Below are positions 1 through 9,736 of a DNA stretch of 64,000 bases, one piece after another; position 1 is the stretch's first letter, and each line of letters begins with the position of its first letter. Where the stretch lies: assembly GCA_963815355.1 (NCBI GenBank), contig CAWFGJ010000011.1, forward strand, positions 144,710 to 208,709, given 5' to 3'. This DNA comes from JAPUEK01 sp963815355. Lineage in GTDB: Bacteria > Pseudomonadota > Alphaproteobacteria > Rhodobacterales > Rhodobacteraceae. The notes beneath the pieces were generated by a model, which worked only from the letters and a program-made list of their open reading frames with translations, did no database searches and was not told the DNA's origin. A program made the translations under genes and the position numbers.

Positions 1-2550
1 GCTGGCAAAGCCGGGCGCAAGGCGGCCCGACACCAGCGCATCAATCCCGCCCGGGCCGCGCCCCGACAACGCCAGCGTAGTGCCATCCGCGGCCTGAACG
101 ACTTTACCCTTGATCGTCAAAGCCCCCGGAAACTCTGGCAGGATCAGCCCAAGCGAGACCAGTTGCGCGTCGATGTCGATGGTCTGGACACCCTCCGTCA
201 GAGTGCCGGTGGCCTTGGCGGTGATCTGCGGGTTGCTGACATCGGCCCGGTCCACACGGATTTTACCCTCGCGCAGGTCCAGTTCCAGCACGACCTGGCT
301 TTCGCCCGCCAGCAGCTTGTCCGCCTCAGCCTGACCGACGCGCAAGCCCGAACCTGTCGCCGTCACCGAAACCGTGCCCGCCTCGCCCTTGCCCGTCAGT
401 TGTGCATCGCCCTGCAGGCTGCCGCCAAACCCGGCCCCCAAAACACCCAGATCGGCCAATGACAGCTTTGCCGCCAGATCGGTGCCAAGCCCGGTCAAGC
501 TGCCCGCGACCGAGCCTGCCACTTGCGCCTCAAGCTGCGGGTTGGACACATCCGCGCGGGTGACGGTGATCACCTCGCCCTTGCGCGCCACCACGATCGA
601 CAGCAGGCTTTGCCCGGCCAGAAGCTTATCCGCCTGCGCTTGGCCGACGTGCAGATCTTGGCTGGTCGCGTCCAGCGTGACCGCCGCATCCTCAACCGTG
701 CCGGTAATCCGGCCTTTCCCGACCAAAGCGCCGCTGTAGCCGTCCCCAAGCACGCTCAGGTCCGCAAAATCGACACTGCCGGTCAGGTCGCTGCCCGCTG
801 TGGCCAGCTTTCCCTTCGCCTCCACCCGCAGGCTGGTGGCTTGGACAGACAGGTTCCGCAGGGTCGTGCCGGTCGTGTCGCGTACCGCCGACACGTCGAC
901 CGTGGATTTGCCCGCCAGCAAACCATCCAACTGCGAAATCCCGCTGCGCAGATCGGTGCCCGTGATTGTGCCCTGCACATCAAACCCGCCGGTCAACGGG
1001 CTGCCCGCCCCGCTCATCACGAAATCTGCCGCCCCCGACAGGGGCCGGTCTGCAAGGCCCGACAGGCGCGACAGATCTTCCATCTGCGCCTCAACCTGAC
1101 CGGCCATCTGCAAAGCATCGCCCAGACCCGAGATCTGGGCCGCCACGATTTTGGCCGCATAATCCTGCCCGTAAAGCGCCAGCTTGGGGATCGTCAGCTT
1201 GTCCGACCCGCTGGCCAGATAGATCAAGCCATCCCCCGACACGAACGCCCCCAGCGCCCGCGCCAAAGCCGGGTCGGTCGGGTCCAGCCCTTCGGCGTCA
1301 AAGCGCAGCGTGGCCCCGAACACCGGCCCCGCAGGCCGTCGCGCGATCCGGCCAGAGCCGGACAGATCAAGCCGCGCTGCCCGGAAATCTGCCCGGTCAA
1401 AGCCGGTGACGACCGCAGCACCCTTCCAGCCCTCACCCGCCGCAAGGTCATAAGACAGCGCAATATCCGCCGCTTGCACCCGAACCGGCAAGGTCGTGGT
1501 CAGCGGCAGCAGCACCGGCTGACCATCTTCCCGCGCGATCCGCCCGGTCAGGTCAAACGCCTGCGGCATCCCATCGGCGGCCAGTGACAGGCTGCCCGCC
1601 AACCGCACCGCCCTAGCCGTCAGATCAAACTGCGACAGAGCCAGACGCCCGTCCGGCGCGCGGCTGCCCTTGGCGATCAGCGCGACCTTGTTCCCAAAGA
1701 ACTCGGCATAATCGGGCAGAAACAGCGGTGCCAGATCGCCCTGCAGATCGACATCAACCGTCTTGTCCCCGGCCTTTGTCTCGCCCAAGGCCACCGACCC
1801 CGACAGACGATTTTCCCCATCGGTTTTCAGCGCGACATCGGCCGCATAATCTGAAATCGGCCCCGCCCCTTTGACCGTCAACGAAACCGAGGGCGCGCCC
1901 GGCAGGTCCAGCAGCACCGCCGCCAGCCCGCCCTGGCCTTCAACCGCCGACAGGTCCAGCACCAAGGCCTTGCTGGTGTTGGAATAACTGGCGTCCAGTG
2001 CCAGCGTGCCCTCTGGCCCGCTGTCCGTCCGCTCCAGTTGCAACGTCGCAACCCCGTCGCCGCCCGACAATTGCACCGAGGCGTCCAGTTGCGCCTCGAT
2101 CGCCTCACCCAGCACCGACGCGCCAATGGCAATGCGCTTGGCAGAAATCTTGCCAATCTCGATTGAAACCGGCAGTTCGGGCAGCGCAAACTCCCCCGCC
2201 TCTGCGGCGGGCAGCGATGTATCCACAGCCGGAAGACGGTCCAGAATGATCTCATCCGCGACCAGTTCATTGACCGAAACATTGCCCGACAGCAGCGCCG
2301 AGCGCGTCCAGTCCAGCGACACATTGCGCAGCGTCAGCCAGACACCCTGTTCATCGGCAATCGTCAGTTCCTGCAAGGACGCGCGGGACGACAGCGCTCC
2401 TTCAAACCCGGTGATCACCACTTTGCGCCCACCGCCCGACAGATTGTCCTCCAGCAAAGCGGTAAGGTAATCCCGGTCGTCGGCCAAAGCCTGTGTGCCA
2501 AGCGCCAAGGGGGCCGCACAAACGGCAAGGGCAAGAACCAGACCCCGCAT
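1..2550 (-). CDS. tamB: TamB, translocation and assembly module inner-membrane component (partial)
   Basis: The reading frame is open from the ATG at 2550 to the window edge, giving about 850 N-terminal residues; the C-terminal DUF490/TamB domain lies outside. The protein begins with a hydrophobic signal/anchor segment (MRGLVLALAVCAAPL..., about 23 residues). It continues into the repetitive, beta-rich, Gly/Asp/Leu-heavy sequence typical of TamB, which forms a periplasm-spanning groove that passes phospholipid or outer-membrane proteins to TamA. The start codon overlaps the tamA stop (ATGA), so the two are translationally coupled. The tamA neighbour is the strongest support for the name. I verified the open frame at both ends of the stretch but not codon by codon in between. 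Confidence 0.85.
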   Translation of the reverse strand, partial: MRGLVLALAVCAAPLALGTQALADDRDYLTALLEDNLSGGGRKVVITGFEGALSSRASLQELTIADEQGVWLTLRNVSLDWTRSALLSGNVSVNELVADEIILDRLPAVDTSLPAAEAGEFALPELPVSIEIGKISAKRIAIGASVLGEAIEAQLDASVQLSGGDGVATLQLERTDSGPEGTLALDASYSNTSKALVLDLSAVEGQGGLAAVLLDLPGAPSVSLTVKGAGPISDYAADVALKTDGENRLSGSVALGETKAGDKTVDVDLQGDLAPLFLPDYAEFFGNKVALIAKGSRAPDGRLALSQFDLTARAVRLAGSLSLAADGMPQAFDLTGRIAREDGQPVLLPLTTTLPVRVQAADIALSYDLAAGEGWKGAAVVTGFDRADFRAARLDLSGSGRIARRPAGPVFGATLRFDAEGLDPTDPALARALGAFVSGDGLIYLASGSDKLTIPKLALYGQDYAAKIVAAQISGLGDALQMAGQVEAQMEDLSRLSGLADRPLSGAADFVMSGAGSPLTGGFDVQGTITGTDLRSGISQLDGLLAGKSTVDVSAVRDTTGTTLRNLSVQATSLRVEAKGKLATAGSDLTGSVDFADLSVLGDGYSGALVGKGRITGTVEDAAVTLDATSQDLHVGQAQADKLLAGQSLLSIVVARKGEVITVTRADVSNPQLEAQVAGSVAGSLTGLGTDLAAKLSLADLGVLGAGFGGSLQGDAQLTGKGEAGTVSVTATGSGLRVGQAEADKLLAGESQVVLELDLREGKIRVDRADVSNPQITAKATGTLTEGVQTIDIDAQLVSLGLILPEFPGALTIKGKVVQAADGTTLALSGRGPGGIDALVSGRLAPGFAS

Positions 2551-4361
2551 CAGAACGACTGCCCAAGGCCGACGTAGATCTGCACACCGTCACCGGTTGT
2601 GCCACCCACCGGGGCGGCCACATCCAGCCGGATCGGCCCGACCGCCGTGGCATAGCGCAGCCCCAGCCCCGCGCCCGCGTGCCAATCCCCCGCGTCGCCC
2701 AGAAACCCGCCCACATCCACCCGGCCCACATCGACAAAGCCCACGATGCCAATCGTCTCCGTCGCCTTCACCCGCGCCTCCACCGAGGCCCCAAGGAAAT
2801 GCGTCCCGCCAATGTGCTGATCGGCAAGGCCCGTGCGCGCCACATATACCCCCAGGGATTGATAGGGCTGTCCCCGCACCGTGCCCCCGCCGCCCGAATA
2901 GAAAAGATCATCCCGCGGCGTGCCCAAAAGGCTGGCGCCCAGCACCGCGCCGGCCTGCAACCGCGCCGCCAGAACGAACCGCTTTTCGGCACCAAACGCC
3001 TTGTAGCCCCGCGCATCCAGAACCGCACGCACCCCGGAATCGGTGGTCCCGAACCCAAGGAACGGCTTCACCTCGGCATCCAGATAGAACCCCTTGGTGG
3101 CATCGGCCAGTTTGTCGCGCCGATCCCACGTTGCGCCCAAAGGCAGGGCAAGGCTGCGGTATTCGCGTGAGCCATCCACATCTGTCACATCGGCAAAAGC
3201 AAACTCCACCCCAACCGATCCGCTTAGCTCATTTGAGAACACACGGGTCAGGGTCGACGACAGGCTAAACACATCGGCCAGATAATCCGCATCATCCAGA
3301 TGGCCCGCCGACAGACCAAAACCAAGCGTTGTGTCCGCCGTAAAGGTTGCCGGACGGTCCAGCGTGATATCCAGCAAGTAATCCAGACCGCTGTCACTGG
3401 AGCCGATGTTGCGCACCTCGCCTGCGATTTTTAGTCGCTCACCGCCGCCAAACAGATTGCGGTGCGTCCACGCCCCGGTCAGGTTCAACCCGGCCAGACT
3501 GGCGATCTCTGCCCCGAAACTGTAGCGGCGGCGCTTTTCCTCAACCAACGTGGCGGTGATGCCCAACAGGTCCGGCGCGGTGATCTGCTCATCCTCGGTC
3601 AGCGTGATCGACTTGAACACCCCGGTGCGCCGCAGACGTTCGCGGGCGCGCTCCAGATCTTCGGGGGAAAAGGTCTTGCCCTCGGGCAGACCGGTAATGG
3701 CGCGAATCCGCGCGACCCGCATCCGTTCGGCCCCCTCGATGCGCAACGCGCCAAAGCGCAGACGCGGTCCGGGGTCCAGCTCGATGGCCGCCGACAGGGT
3801 AGCATTGGCGTGATCCGCCGTCAGATCCTGCCCCGACACCCGCGCCTTGGCGTGGCCGACGTTGCGCCACCCCTCAACCCCGACCGTCGCCGTCTCAAGG
3901 ATCACACCGCTTTCGGCAATGCGGCCCACGCGGTAGCCCTCGGGCAGCACGGTTCCCTTGGCCAAAGGCTTTATCTCAGCCCGCGACAGGGCGAACTGCG
4001 GTCCCGGCTCTACCACGACCTCGACCCGGTTGATCTGGCCCGGCGCGTCCAAGGGCGGAATATCCGCCGCCTCGCGCCCATCAATGCGAATGTGAATGAC
4101 GCCCGAGTAATACCCGTTGGCATAAAGCGCGTTGAGCAGGTTGGCATATTCGGCACGGGCATCGGTGAACAAAGCCTGCGCATCAACTGTCTTGTTCTTC
4201 TGGGCCTGCAGCAGCAGCGACGCGCCACGCAGCGTCTTTTCAAGCGCCAATTCCGCCCCCGGCGCGCTGAATTCCAGCGATTGCAGCGCAAGACCGGCAG
4301 GTGCAGAGACCAACGCGATCCCGACGGACAAGCCAATTGCACGCGCCGCGCCACCAAACAT
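2550..4361 (-). CDS. tamA: TamA, BamA/Omp85-family outer-membrane assembly protein
   Basis: An Omp85-type protein of about 603 residues. The start MFGGAARAIGLSVGIA was preferred over upstream Met codons because it directly opens a signal peptide ending near ...APAGLAL. POTRA-like repeats fill roughly residues 25-270, followed by a beta-barrel starting near RRRYSFGAEIASLAG. The last residue is Phe (YVGLGQSF), the usual BAM-recognised C-terminal signature of outer-membrane barrels. The gene is followed by tamB with a 4-bp overlap, the standard operon of the translocation and assembly module. It is divergent from the aldo/keto reductase gene, with about 170 bp between the two starts. Confidence 0.92.
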   Translation of the reverse strand: MFGGAARAIGLSVGIALVSAPAGLALQSLEFSAPGAELALEKTLRGASLLLQAQKNKTVDAQALFTDARAEYANLLNALYANGYYSGVIHIRIDGREAADIPPLDAPGQINRVEVVVEPGPQFALSRAEIKPLAKGTVLPEGYRVGRIAESGVILETATVGVEGWRNVGHAKARVSGQDLTADHANATLSAAIELDPGPRLRFGALRIEGAERMRVARIRAITGLPEGKTFSPEDLERARERLRRTGVFKSITLTEDEQITAPDLLGITATLVEEKRRRYSFGAEIASLAGLNLTGAWTHRNLFGGGERLKIAGEVRNIGSSDSGLDYLLDITLDRPATFTADTTLGFGLSAGHLDDADYLADVFSLSSTLTRVFSNELSGSVGVEFAFADVTDVDGSREYRSLALPLGATWDRRDKLADATKGFYLDAEVKPFLGFGTTDSGVRAVLDARGYKAFGAEKRFVLAARLQAGAVLGASLLGTPRDDLFYSGGGGTVRGQPYQSLGVYVARTGLADQHIGGTHFLGASVEARVKATETIGIVGFVDVGRVDVGGFLGDAGDWHAGAGLGLRYATAVGPIRLDVAAPVGGTTGDGVQIYVGLGQSF

Positions 4362-4534
4362 ACCAAACCCCCGAGGCCCCATACCGATGAAGCACTTGCG
4401 AACTATCGCAATCCTTGGGCAAAAGGGCAATCGCGCACCCCGGATTTTGTGTTGAAAAGCGGCTTTCCGCGGGCGGCAGTTTGTGATGATCTTGCAACCG
4501 CACCGACAGCGCCTTTCAGCAAACGGGAATTCCC

Positions 4535-5563
4535 ATGACCTATACCGCCGCCGCAGACCGCTATGACCGCATGATATACCGCCGTTGCGGGAACTCTGGC
4601 CTGATGCTGCCCGCCATCTCTTTGGGCTTGTGGCACAATTTCGGCCACGACACGCCCCATGACACCAAGCGCGCGCTCTGCCGCACCGCCTTTGATCACG
4701 GCATCACCCATTTCGATCTGGCCAACAACTACGGCCCGCCCCCCGGTTCGGCCGAAGAAGCCTTCGGCGAGATTCTGCGCAACGATTTCCGCCCCTACCG
4801 GGATGAGCTGATCATCTCCTCCAAGGCGGGCTACCGGATGTGGAACGGCCCCTACGGCGAATGGGGCAGCCGCAAGAACCTGATCGCCTCTTGCGACCAA
4901 AGCCTGAAGCGCATGGGGCTGGACTATGTCGATATCTTCTATTCCCACCGCTTTGACCCGGACACGCCGCTAGAGGAAACCATGGGCGCGCTTGACCGGA
5001 TCGTGCGCTCGGGCAAGGCGCTTTACGCGGGCATCTCCAGCTATAACTCGCAGCGCACGCGGGAGGCTTATGCGATCCTGAAAGACCTCGGCACGCCCTG
5101 CGTGATCCACCAGCCCAGCTATAATATCCTGAACCGCTGGGTTGAAACCGATGGGCTGAAGGACACGCTGGCCGAACTGGGCGTCGGCTCCATCGCCTTT
5201 ACGCCCTTGGCGCAGGGCATTCTGACGCGGAAATATCTGGGCGGCATCCCGCAGGGCAGCCGCGCCACGCAGGGCAAATCGCTGAACCTGTCCACGATCA
5301 CCCCGGCGGCGCTGGCCTCTGTCGCCTCGCTGAACGCCATGGCCGAAGCCCGCGGGCAGACCTTGGCGCAACTGGCGCTGGCTTGGGTCTTGCGGCGCGG
5401 CGGCATCACCTCGGCCCTCATCGGCGCGTCAAAGCCGGAACAGGTGCTGGATTGCGTGGGCGCGATCCACAATCTGGACTTCACCGATGAGGAACTGGCC
5501 CAGATCGACCGCATCGCCGAAGAAAAAGACATCAACCTTTGGGCCAAATCGTCCGAAGACTGA
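4535..5563 (+). CDS. mgrA: Aldo/keto reductase, L-glyceraldehyde 3-phosphate reductase type
   Basis: 342 residues, full length for the YghZ/MgrA branch (AKR14-like). The catalytic set is visible: Asp and Tyr in FDLANNYG, Lys in SSKAGYRMW and His in FYSHRFD. The NADPH-binding C-terminal part includes the ALIGASKPEQV stretch. Family members reduce L-glyceraldehyde 3-phosphate and methylglyoxal-type aldehydes with NADPH in the cytosol. The in-frame Met codons at residues 1 and 13 leave the exact start open. The exact substrate is inferred from family similarity. A 38-bp gap separates it from the convergent sugar kinase. Confidence 0.85.
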   Translation: MTYTAAADRYDRMIYRRCGNSGLMLPAISLGLWHNFGHDTPHDTKRALCRTAFDHGITHFDLANNYGPPPGSAEEAFGEILRNDFRPYRDELIISSKAGYRMWNGPYGEWGSRKNLIASCDQSLKRMGLDYVDIFYSHRFDPDTPLEETMGALDRIVRSGKALYAGISSYNSQRTREAYAILKDLGTPCVIHQPSYNILNRWVETDGLKDTLAELGVGSIAFTPLAQGILTRKYLGGIPQGSRATQGKSLNLSTITPAALASVASLNAMAEARGQTLAQLALAWVLRRGGITSALIGASKPEQVLDCVGAIHNLDFTDEELAQIDRIAEEKDINLWAKSSED

Positions 5564-5601
5564 ATGCGACCGGGTGGCGGGGGGCTTCCCCCGCCGCCGC
5601 C

Positions 5602-6534
5602 TTACGGTTGGGGCATTGCCTCGACCGGGATCACCCCGCCCGGATGACCGATGACCGTGGCGGCCAGCCGATGCCCTGCCGCCGCCGCCGCCTCGGGTGC
5701 CGCCCCGTCCAGACGCGCGGCCAGATAGCCGCCGTTAAAGCTGTCGCCCGCCCCCGTGGTGTCCACCACAACCGCAGCCCGGGCAAAGGCCATCTGCGCC
5801 TCTTGCCCGCCCGACCGGACCAACGGCCCCGCAGCGCCATTCTTCAACACGATCTCTTCCAGCCCCAAGCCCGCCAGCCGCGCCATGACCTCGGCAGGCG
5901 TGGTGCCGGGATAGAGCCGCTCTTCGTCGTCAAAAGACGGCAGGCCGATGGTGCTGGCGGCCCACATCGACGCGAACACCGCGCGTGCTGTGTCTTCGTC
6001 GGCCCACAGCCGGGGGCGATAGTTGCTGTCAAACACCACCCGGTGCCCCGCCGCCTTAAGCGCCGCCAAGCGGGCGATCAGCGCGGTGCGCACCTCTGGC
6101 GGCAAGATCGCCAGCGTGATCCCGGAAAGGTAGATCACCTCAAACCGCGCCAGATCCTCCAGCCGCGCCCCCACGCCCGAAAACAACGTCCGCGCCGCCG
6201 AGGCTTCGCGCCAATATCGGAAAGACCGCTCGCCCGCCGCGTCCAGTTCGATCGAGTATATCCCCGGCAAGCGGCTGTCATGGCTGCCGACAAGGGTATC
6301 ATCCAGCCCCTCGGCCACCAGCAATGCCCGGATGCGGGCCGAAAACCCGTCCGTCCCAAGGTTCGTGACATAGCTGACCCTGCAGCCCGCCCCGCCCCGC
6401 AACCGCGCCAGATAGACCGCGGTGTTGTAGGTGTCGCCCGCAAAAGCCACCCGCGCCTGCCCGCTTACCAGATCCAACCCGCTCAACTCGATCATACACT
6501 CGCCAATGCAGGCGATGGCAGGGGCTTGCGACAT
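5602..6534 (-). CDS. kdgK: 2-keto-3-deoxygluconate (KDG) kinase, PfkB family
   Basis: About 310 residues from the start MSQAPAIACIGECMIEL; another ATG lies four codons upstream. The N-terminal GECMIEL and the C-terminal DTTGAGDSFNGGYLA carry the PfkB signatures, the latter including the catalytic Asp and anion hole. Together with GDTYNTAVYLAR this matches the KDG kinase branch, which phosphorylates 2-keto-3-deoxygluconate to KDPG for Entner-Doudoroff cleavage. Convergent with the aldo/keto reductase and divergent from the FAH-family gene. Substrate assignment is by similarity; another ketosugar-acid kinase is possible. Confidence 0.82.
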   Translation of the reverse strand: MSQAPAIACIGECMIELSGLDLVSGQARVAFAGDTYNTAVYLARLRGGAGCRVSYVTNLGTDGFSARIRALLVAEGLDDTLVGSHDSRLPGIYSIELDAAGERSFRYWREASAARTLFSGVGARLEDLARFEVIYLSGITLAILPPEVRTALIARLAALKAAGHRVVFDSNYRPRLWADEDTARAVFASMWAASTIGLPSFDDEERLYPGTTPAEVMARLAGLGLEEIVLKNGAAGPLVRSGGQEAQMAFARAAVVVDTTGAGDSFNGGYLAARLDGAAPEAAAAAGHRLAATVIGHPGGVIPVEAMPQP

Positions 6535-6676
6535 GGAGATCTCCAACTTCTCTGTTCATCTGCGGTTCTAAAGACGCCCTCGCCCGTGGGCAATGACCTA
6601 GCGACAGGCGGATGACCAATTGCACGCGCGCGCAGGATGCGCTTTCCTGCCACAGCATCAACATTGGGGGGCGGGC

Positions 6677-7828
6677 ATGGACGGATTGGACAGCACAGGC
6701 TGCTATGTCGGACGGGTCTGGCAGCCCGGCCTCGGCCCGACCCTTGTGGCCCTGAACCAAGGCCGGGTGGTCGACATCACCAGCCGCACCGCCCCGACCC
6801 TGCGTGACCTGCTGGAACAGGGTGATCCCGCCGCCTTTGTCCGGGCGCATCTGGCCAAGGCCGATGCCGCAGACCTCGGCCCGCTGGCCGCCCTTTTATC
6901 CGCCAGCGAAGAGCCCGCACCCGACAGCCTCCATCTTCTGGCCCCCAACGATCTGCAAGCCGTCAAAGCCTGCGGCGTGACCTTTGCCGGCTCGATGATT
7001 GAGCGGGTGATAGAGGAACGCGCCGCCGGTGACGCCTCGCGCGCCGACGCGATCCGCAGCCGCGTTGCCGCCGTGATCGGCGACAGCCTGCGCGGCCTTG
7101 TTCCCGGCTCTGACAAGGCCGCAGAGGTCAAAACCCTGCTTCAGTCCGAGGGGCTGTGGAGCCAGTATCTAGAGGTCGGCATTGGCCCCGACGCCGAGGT
7201 TTTCACCAAGGCGCAACCAATGTCTGCCGTGGGTTACGGTGCCAGCGTCGGCCTGCACCCGATCAGTCGCTGGAACAACCCCGAACCCGAGGTCGTGCTG
7301 GCCGTGAATAGCCTTGGCACCATCAAGGGCGGGGCCTTGGGCAATGACGTGAACCTGCGCGATGTCGAAGGCCGCTCTGCCCTGCTGCTGGGCAAGGCCA
7401 AAGACAACAACGCCGCCGCCGCGATTGGCCCCTTTGTCCGCCTGTTCGACGAACACTTCACGCTGGATGACCTGCGCCGCGCGGAATTGAGCCTTGAGGT
7501 GCTCGGAACCGACGGCTTCCGCATGACCGGGCGGTCGTCGATGACCATGATTAGCCGTGACCCCGCCGATCTGGTGGCGCAGACACGCGGGCGGCATCAC
7601 CAATACCCCGACGGCTTCATGCTGTATTGCGGCACGATGTTTGCCCCGGTGCAGGATCGCGACGGGCCGGGGCAGGGCTTTACCCACCACATCGGCGACC
7701 GGGTGACGATCTCGGCCCCGGGCCTTGGCACGCTGGTCAACACCGTGCGGCTGGCAACGCAAGCGCCTGAGTGGGTCTTTGGCACCGCCGCCCTGATGCG
7801 CAACCTCGCCGGACGGGGCTTGCTGTAG
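6677..7828 (+). CDS. Fumarylacetoacetate hydrolase-family protein (sugar-acid dehydratase-like)
   Basis: 383 residues from the ATG at 6677, chosen because a purine-rich GGGGGGCGGGC precedes it; an upstream Met 19 codons earlier lacks such a site. The C-terminal half has the FAH fold with metal-ligand acidic residues in WNNPEPEVVL and the GNDVNLRDVEGRSALLLGKAKD block. Among FAH-fold enzymes this length and pattern resemble 2-keto-3-deoxy-pentonate dehydratases (AraD1-like) rather than true fumarylacetoacetase. The KDG kinase and ribokinase neighbours fit a role in sugar-acid catabolism. The substrate is not decided by the sequence. Confidence 0.78.
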   Translation: MDGLDSTGCYVGRVWQPGLGPTLVALNQGRVVDITSRTAPTLRDLLEQGDPAAFVRAHLAKADAADLGPLAALLSASEEPAPDSLHLLAPNDLQAVKACGVTFAGSMIERVIEERAAGDASRADAIRSRVAAVIGDSLRGLVPGSDKAAEVKTLLQSEGLWSQYLEVGIGPDAEVFTKAQPMSAVGYGASVGLHPISRWNNPEPEVVLAVNSLGTIKGGALGNDVNLRDVEGRSALLLGKAKDNNAAAAIGPFVRLFDEHFTLDDLRRAELSLEVLGTDGFRMTGRSSMTMISRDPADLVAQTRGRHHQYPDGFMLYCGTMFAPVQDRDGPGQGFTHHIGDRVTISAPGLGTLVNTVRLATQAPEWVFGTAALMRNLAGRGLL

Positions 7829-7831
7829 CGC

Positions 7832-8758
7832 TTAGGGCTGGTCGCGCAGCCACTCGGTCAGCACGCCCAGAAACTCGGCCCGCACCGCTTCACTTTGCGC
7901 GCCCAGCGCCACCCGCAACGGATGGGCCGATGGGGCCCAATTTGTCCGTCCGCGCTCGGCCCCGTCCAGCGTGACCGTCGCATCCCCGGTGGCAAAGTCG
8001 AACAGCTCCGGCATCAGCGCGGCGATCAGCGTTACCGGATCATGCAGCCCCGCCCCATCGGGCTTGCCGACCGAGGCATAAAACCCAAGGTAATACTCTG
8101 AAATCGCAGCGATAAACTTGCACATCCGGGTGTCCGGCGCGCACAGTTCCGCGATGTCGTCATGCGACAGCAAGATGCGGTCGGTCACATCCAGCCCCAC
8201 CCAAGTGGACTTCGCGATCCCCCGCGCCACGATATCGGCCGACAGCGGGTCATTGTGGATATTCGCCTCGGCCACGACCGTGACATTGCCCGGCGCGCGA
8301 AACGCCCCGCCCATTATGTAAAGATGCCCCAACCGATTGGCGAAATCGGGGTCGCGCTGCAAAGCCTCGGCGATATTGGTCAGCGGGCCTACGGCGAAAA
8401 TAACCACCTCGCCCGGGGCTTCGCGGGTGTGGCGGATCAGGAAATCGGCGGCGTCCTCGTCCACGGCCTTGCCCTGCACCACCCGCCGCTCCAACGCCCC
8501 AAACCCGTGCGGGCCATGCACCGCAACCGTGGGCTGGTGGATCACCGGGCTTTTCGGTGCCGCACAGCCCCGCGCCACCGGAATATGCCCCTGGCCCGCA
8601 ACCTCGCACAGCCACAACGCATTTTCGGTGGCGGTATCGACCGTCACATTGCCGAACACCGCCGTCAGACCCAGAATCTCGAACCGCTTGCAGCCAAAGG
8701 CGTAGAAAAGCGCCAAGGCGTCGTCGATGCCCGGATCGGTATCAATGATGATCTTCAC
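7832..8758 (-). CDS. Inosine-uridine-preferring nucleoside hydrolase
   Basis: 308 residues from a GTG start whose first bases overlap the stop of the ribokinase gene (GTGA). This start gives VKIIIDTDPGIDDALAL at the N terminus, the calcium- and ribose-binding DxDPGxDDxxAL signature. The C-terminal GLHDPVTLIAAL carries the conserved catalytic-region His-Asp. The enzyme hydrolyses ribonucleosides to base and ribose. Coupling to ribokinase gives a direct nucleoside to ribose to ribose 5-phosphate route. A much longer open frame continues upstream but is only the shadow of the ribokinase gene. Confidence 0.92.
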   Translation of the reverse strand: MKIIIDTDPGIDDALALFYAFGCKRFEILGLTAVFGNVTVDTATENALWLCEVAGQGHIPVARGCAAPKSPVIHQPTVAVHGPHGFGALERRVVQGKAVDEDAADFLIRHTREAPGEVVIFAVGPLTNIAEALQRDPDFANRLGHLYIMGGAFRAPGNVTVVAEANIHNDPLSADIVARGIAKSTWVGLDVTDRILLSHDDIAELCAPDTRMCKFIAAISEYYLGFYASVGKPDGAGLHDPVTLIAALMPELFDFATGDATVTLDGAERGRTNWAPSAHPLRVALGAQSEAVRAEFLGVLTEWLRDQP

Positions 8759-9633
8759 GCCCGTGCCTCCAGAAACGCCGTAACCTCGGCCAAAGTCGGG
8801 ATCACCCCCGCCGCCCCCAACCGCGTCACCTGCAATGCCCCCGCAGCACTGGCATAGCGCAAGGCCTCCTCCACCGACTGCCCTCCGTCTTGCAACGCCA
8901 GAAAATACCCCATGAACGTGTCGCCCGCGCCGGTCGTATCCACCGGATCGACCTTGAAGGCGGGCATGGCAACCCGCACGCCGCCGCTGACATATTCCGC
9001 CCCCTGCGCGCCCCGCGTGATCAACAGCGCCAGCGTTTGCGGCAAATGATCTTCGCCACCAAGCGCCACGCAAAGCTGTTCAAACTCCACCGCATTCAGC
9101 GACAGCAGATCAACCAAAGGCAGCAAGGGCACCGCAGAAGCCGCATCAAACGGTGCTGGCACAAAGGCAATCTTCAGCCCCGCCGCCCGCGCCTCGGTCA
9201 TCGCTTCGGCCAAAAGGTTGGTCTCATTCTGCGCCAAGAACCAATCGCCCACCGCGCAGGCCGCCAAGGTTTCCCGAAACGCAGCCATCGGAATATGACG
9301 GTTGGCGCCCGGGTCCAGCACGATGCAGTTCTCCGCGTCGGCATCAATCAGGATCAGCGCGGTTCCCGTCTCTACCCCCGGCACGCCCACGACATGCGTG
9401 TGGTCCAGCCCGAACCCCTCCAACGCCGCCCGCATCGCCCCATCCTGCGCCGAGATCGCCCCGACATGGCGCACCGCCCCCCCGGCCCGAACAACCGCAA
9501 CCGACTGGTTCAGCCCCTTCCCCCCCAGGCCGACCAGCGTTTCCTTTGACGAAATCGTCTCCCCCGCCCGGGGCAGATGCGGCAAACGATAGATCCGGTC
9601 CCAGTTCAATGACCCAAGGTTCAGGATCGTCAT
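8755..9633 (-). CDS. rbsK: Ribokinase-family carbohydrate kinase
   Basis: 292 residues starting MTILNLGSLNWDRIYRL; a second in-frame ATG lies four codons upstream. PfkB motifs are complete: GLGGKGLNQSVAVVRAG for sugar binding and DTTGAGDTFMGYFLA for catalysis. It is the first gene of a two-gene unit with the nucleoside hydrolase, which it overlaps by 3 bases. The expected role is phosphorylation of the ribose released from nucleosides. The coupling supports ribose as substrate, but the sequence alone cannot exclude another pentose or hexose. Confidence 0.85.
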   Translation of the reverse strand: MTILNLGSLNWDRIYRLPHLPRAGETISSKETLVGLGGKGLNQSVAVVRAGGAVRHVGAISAQDGAMRAALEGFGLDHTHVVGVPGVETGTALILIDADAENCIVLDPGANRHIPMAAFRETLAACAVGDWFLAQNETNLLAEAMTEARAAGLKIAFVPAPFDAASAVPLLPLVDLLSLNAVEFEQLCVALGGEDHLPQTLALLITRGAQGAEYVSGGVRVAMPAFKVDPVDTTGAGDTFMGYFLALQDGGQSVEEALRYASAAGALQVTRLGAAGVIPTLAEVTAFLEARA

Positions 9634-9736
9634 GACAGCCCCCACTTACCGCATCGGTATCAGGGCCAACGAAACGCCGAAACAACAGCCAAGGGCAAGC
9701 CCCCCCGCTTAGCCCCTCGCGCAAAAATTTCGGCCG

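Noticed and set aside
523..1587. Long plus-strand open frame (354 codons) within the tamB region
   Set aside because: Arg/Gln-rich antisense shadow of tamB with no known motif; the opposite strand gives a clear TamB reading.
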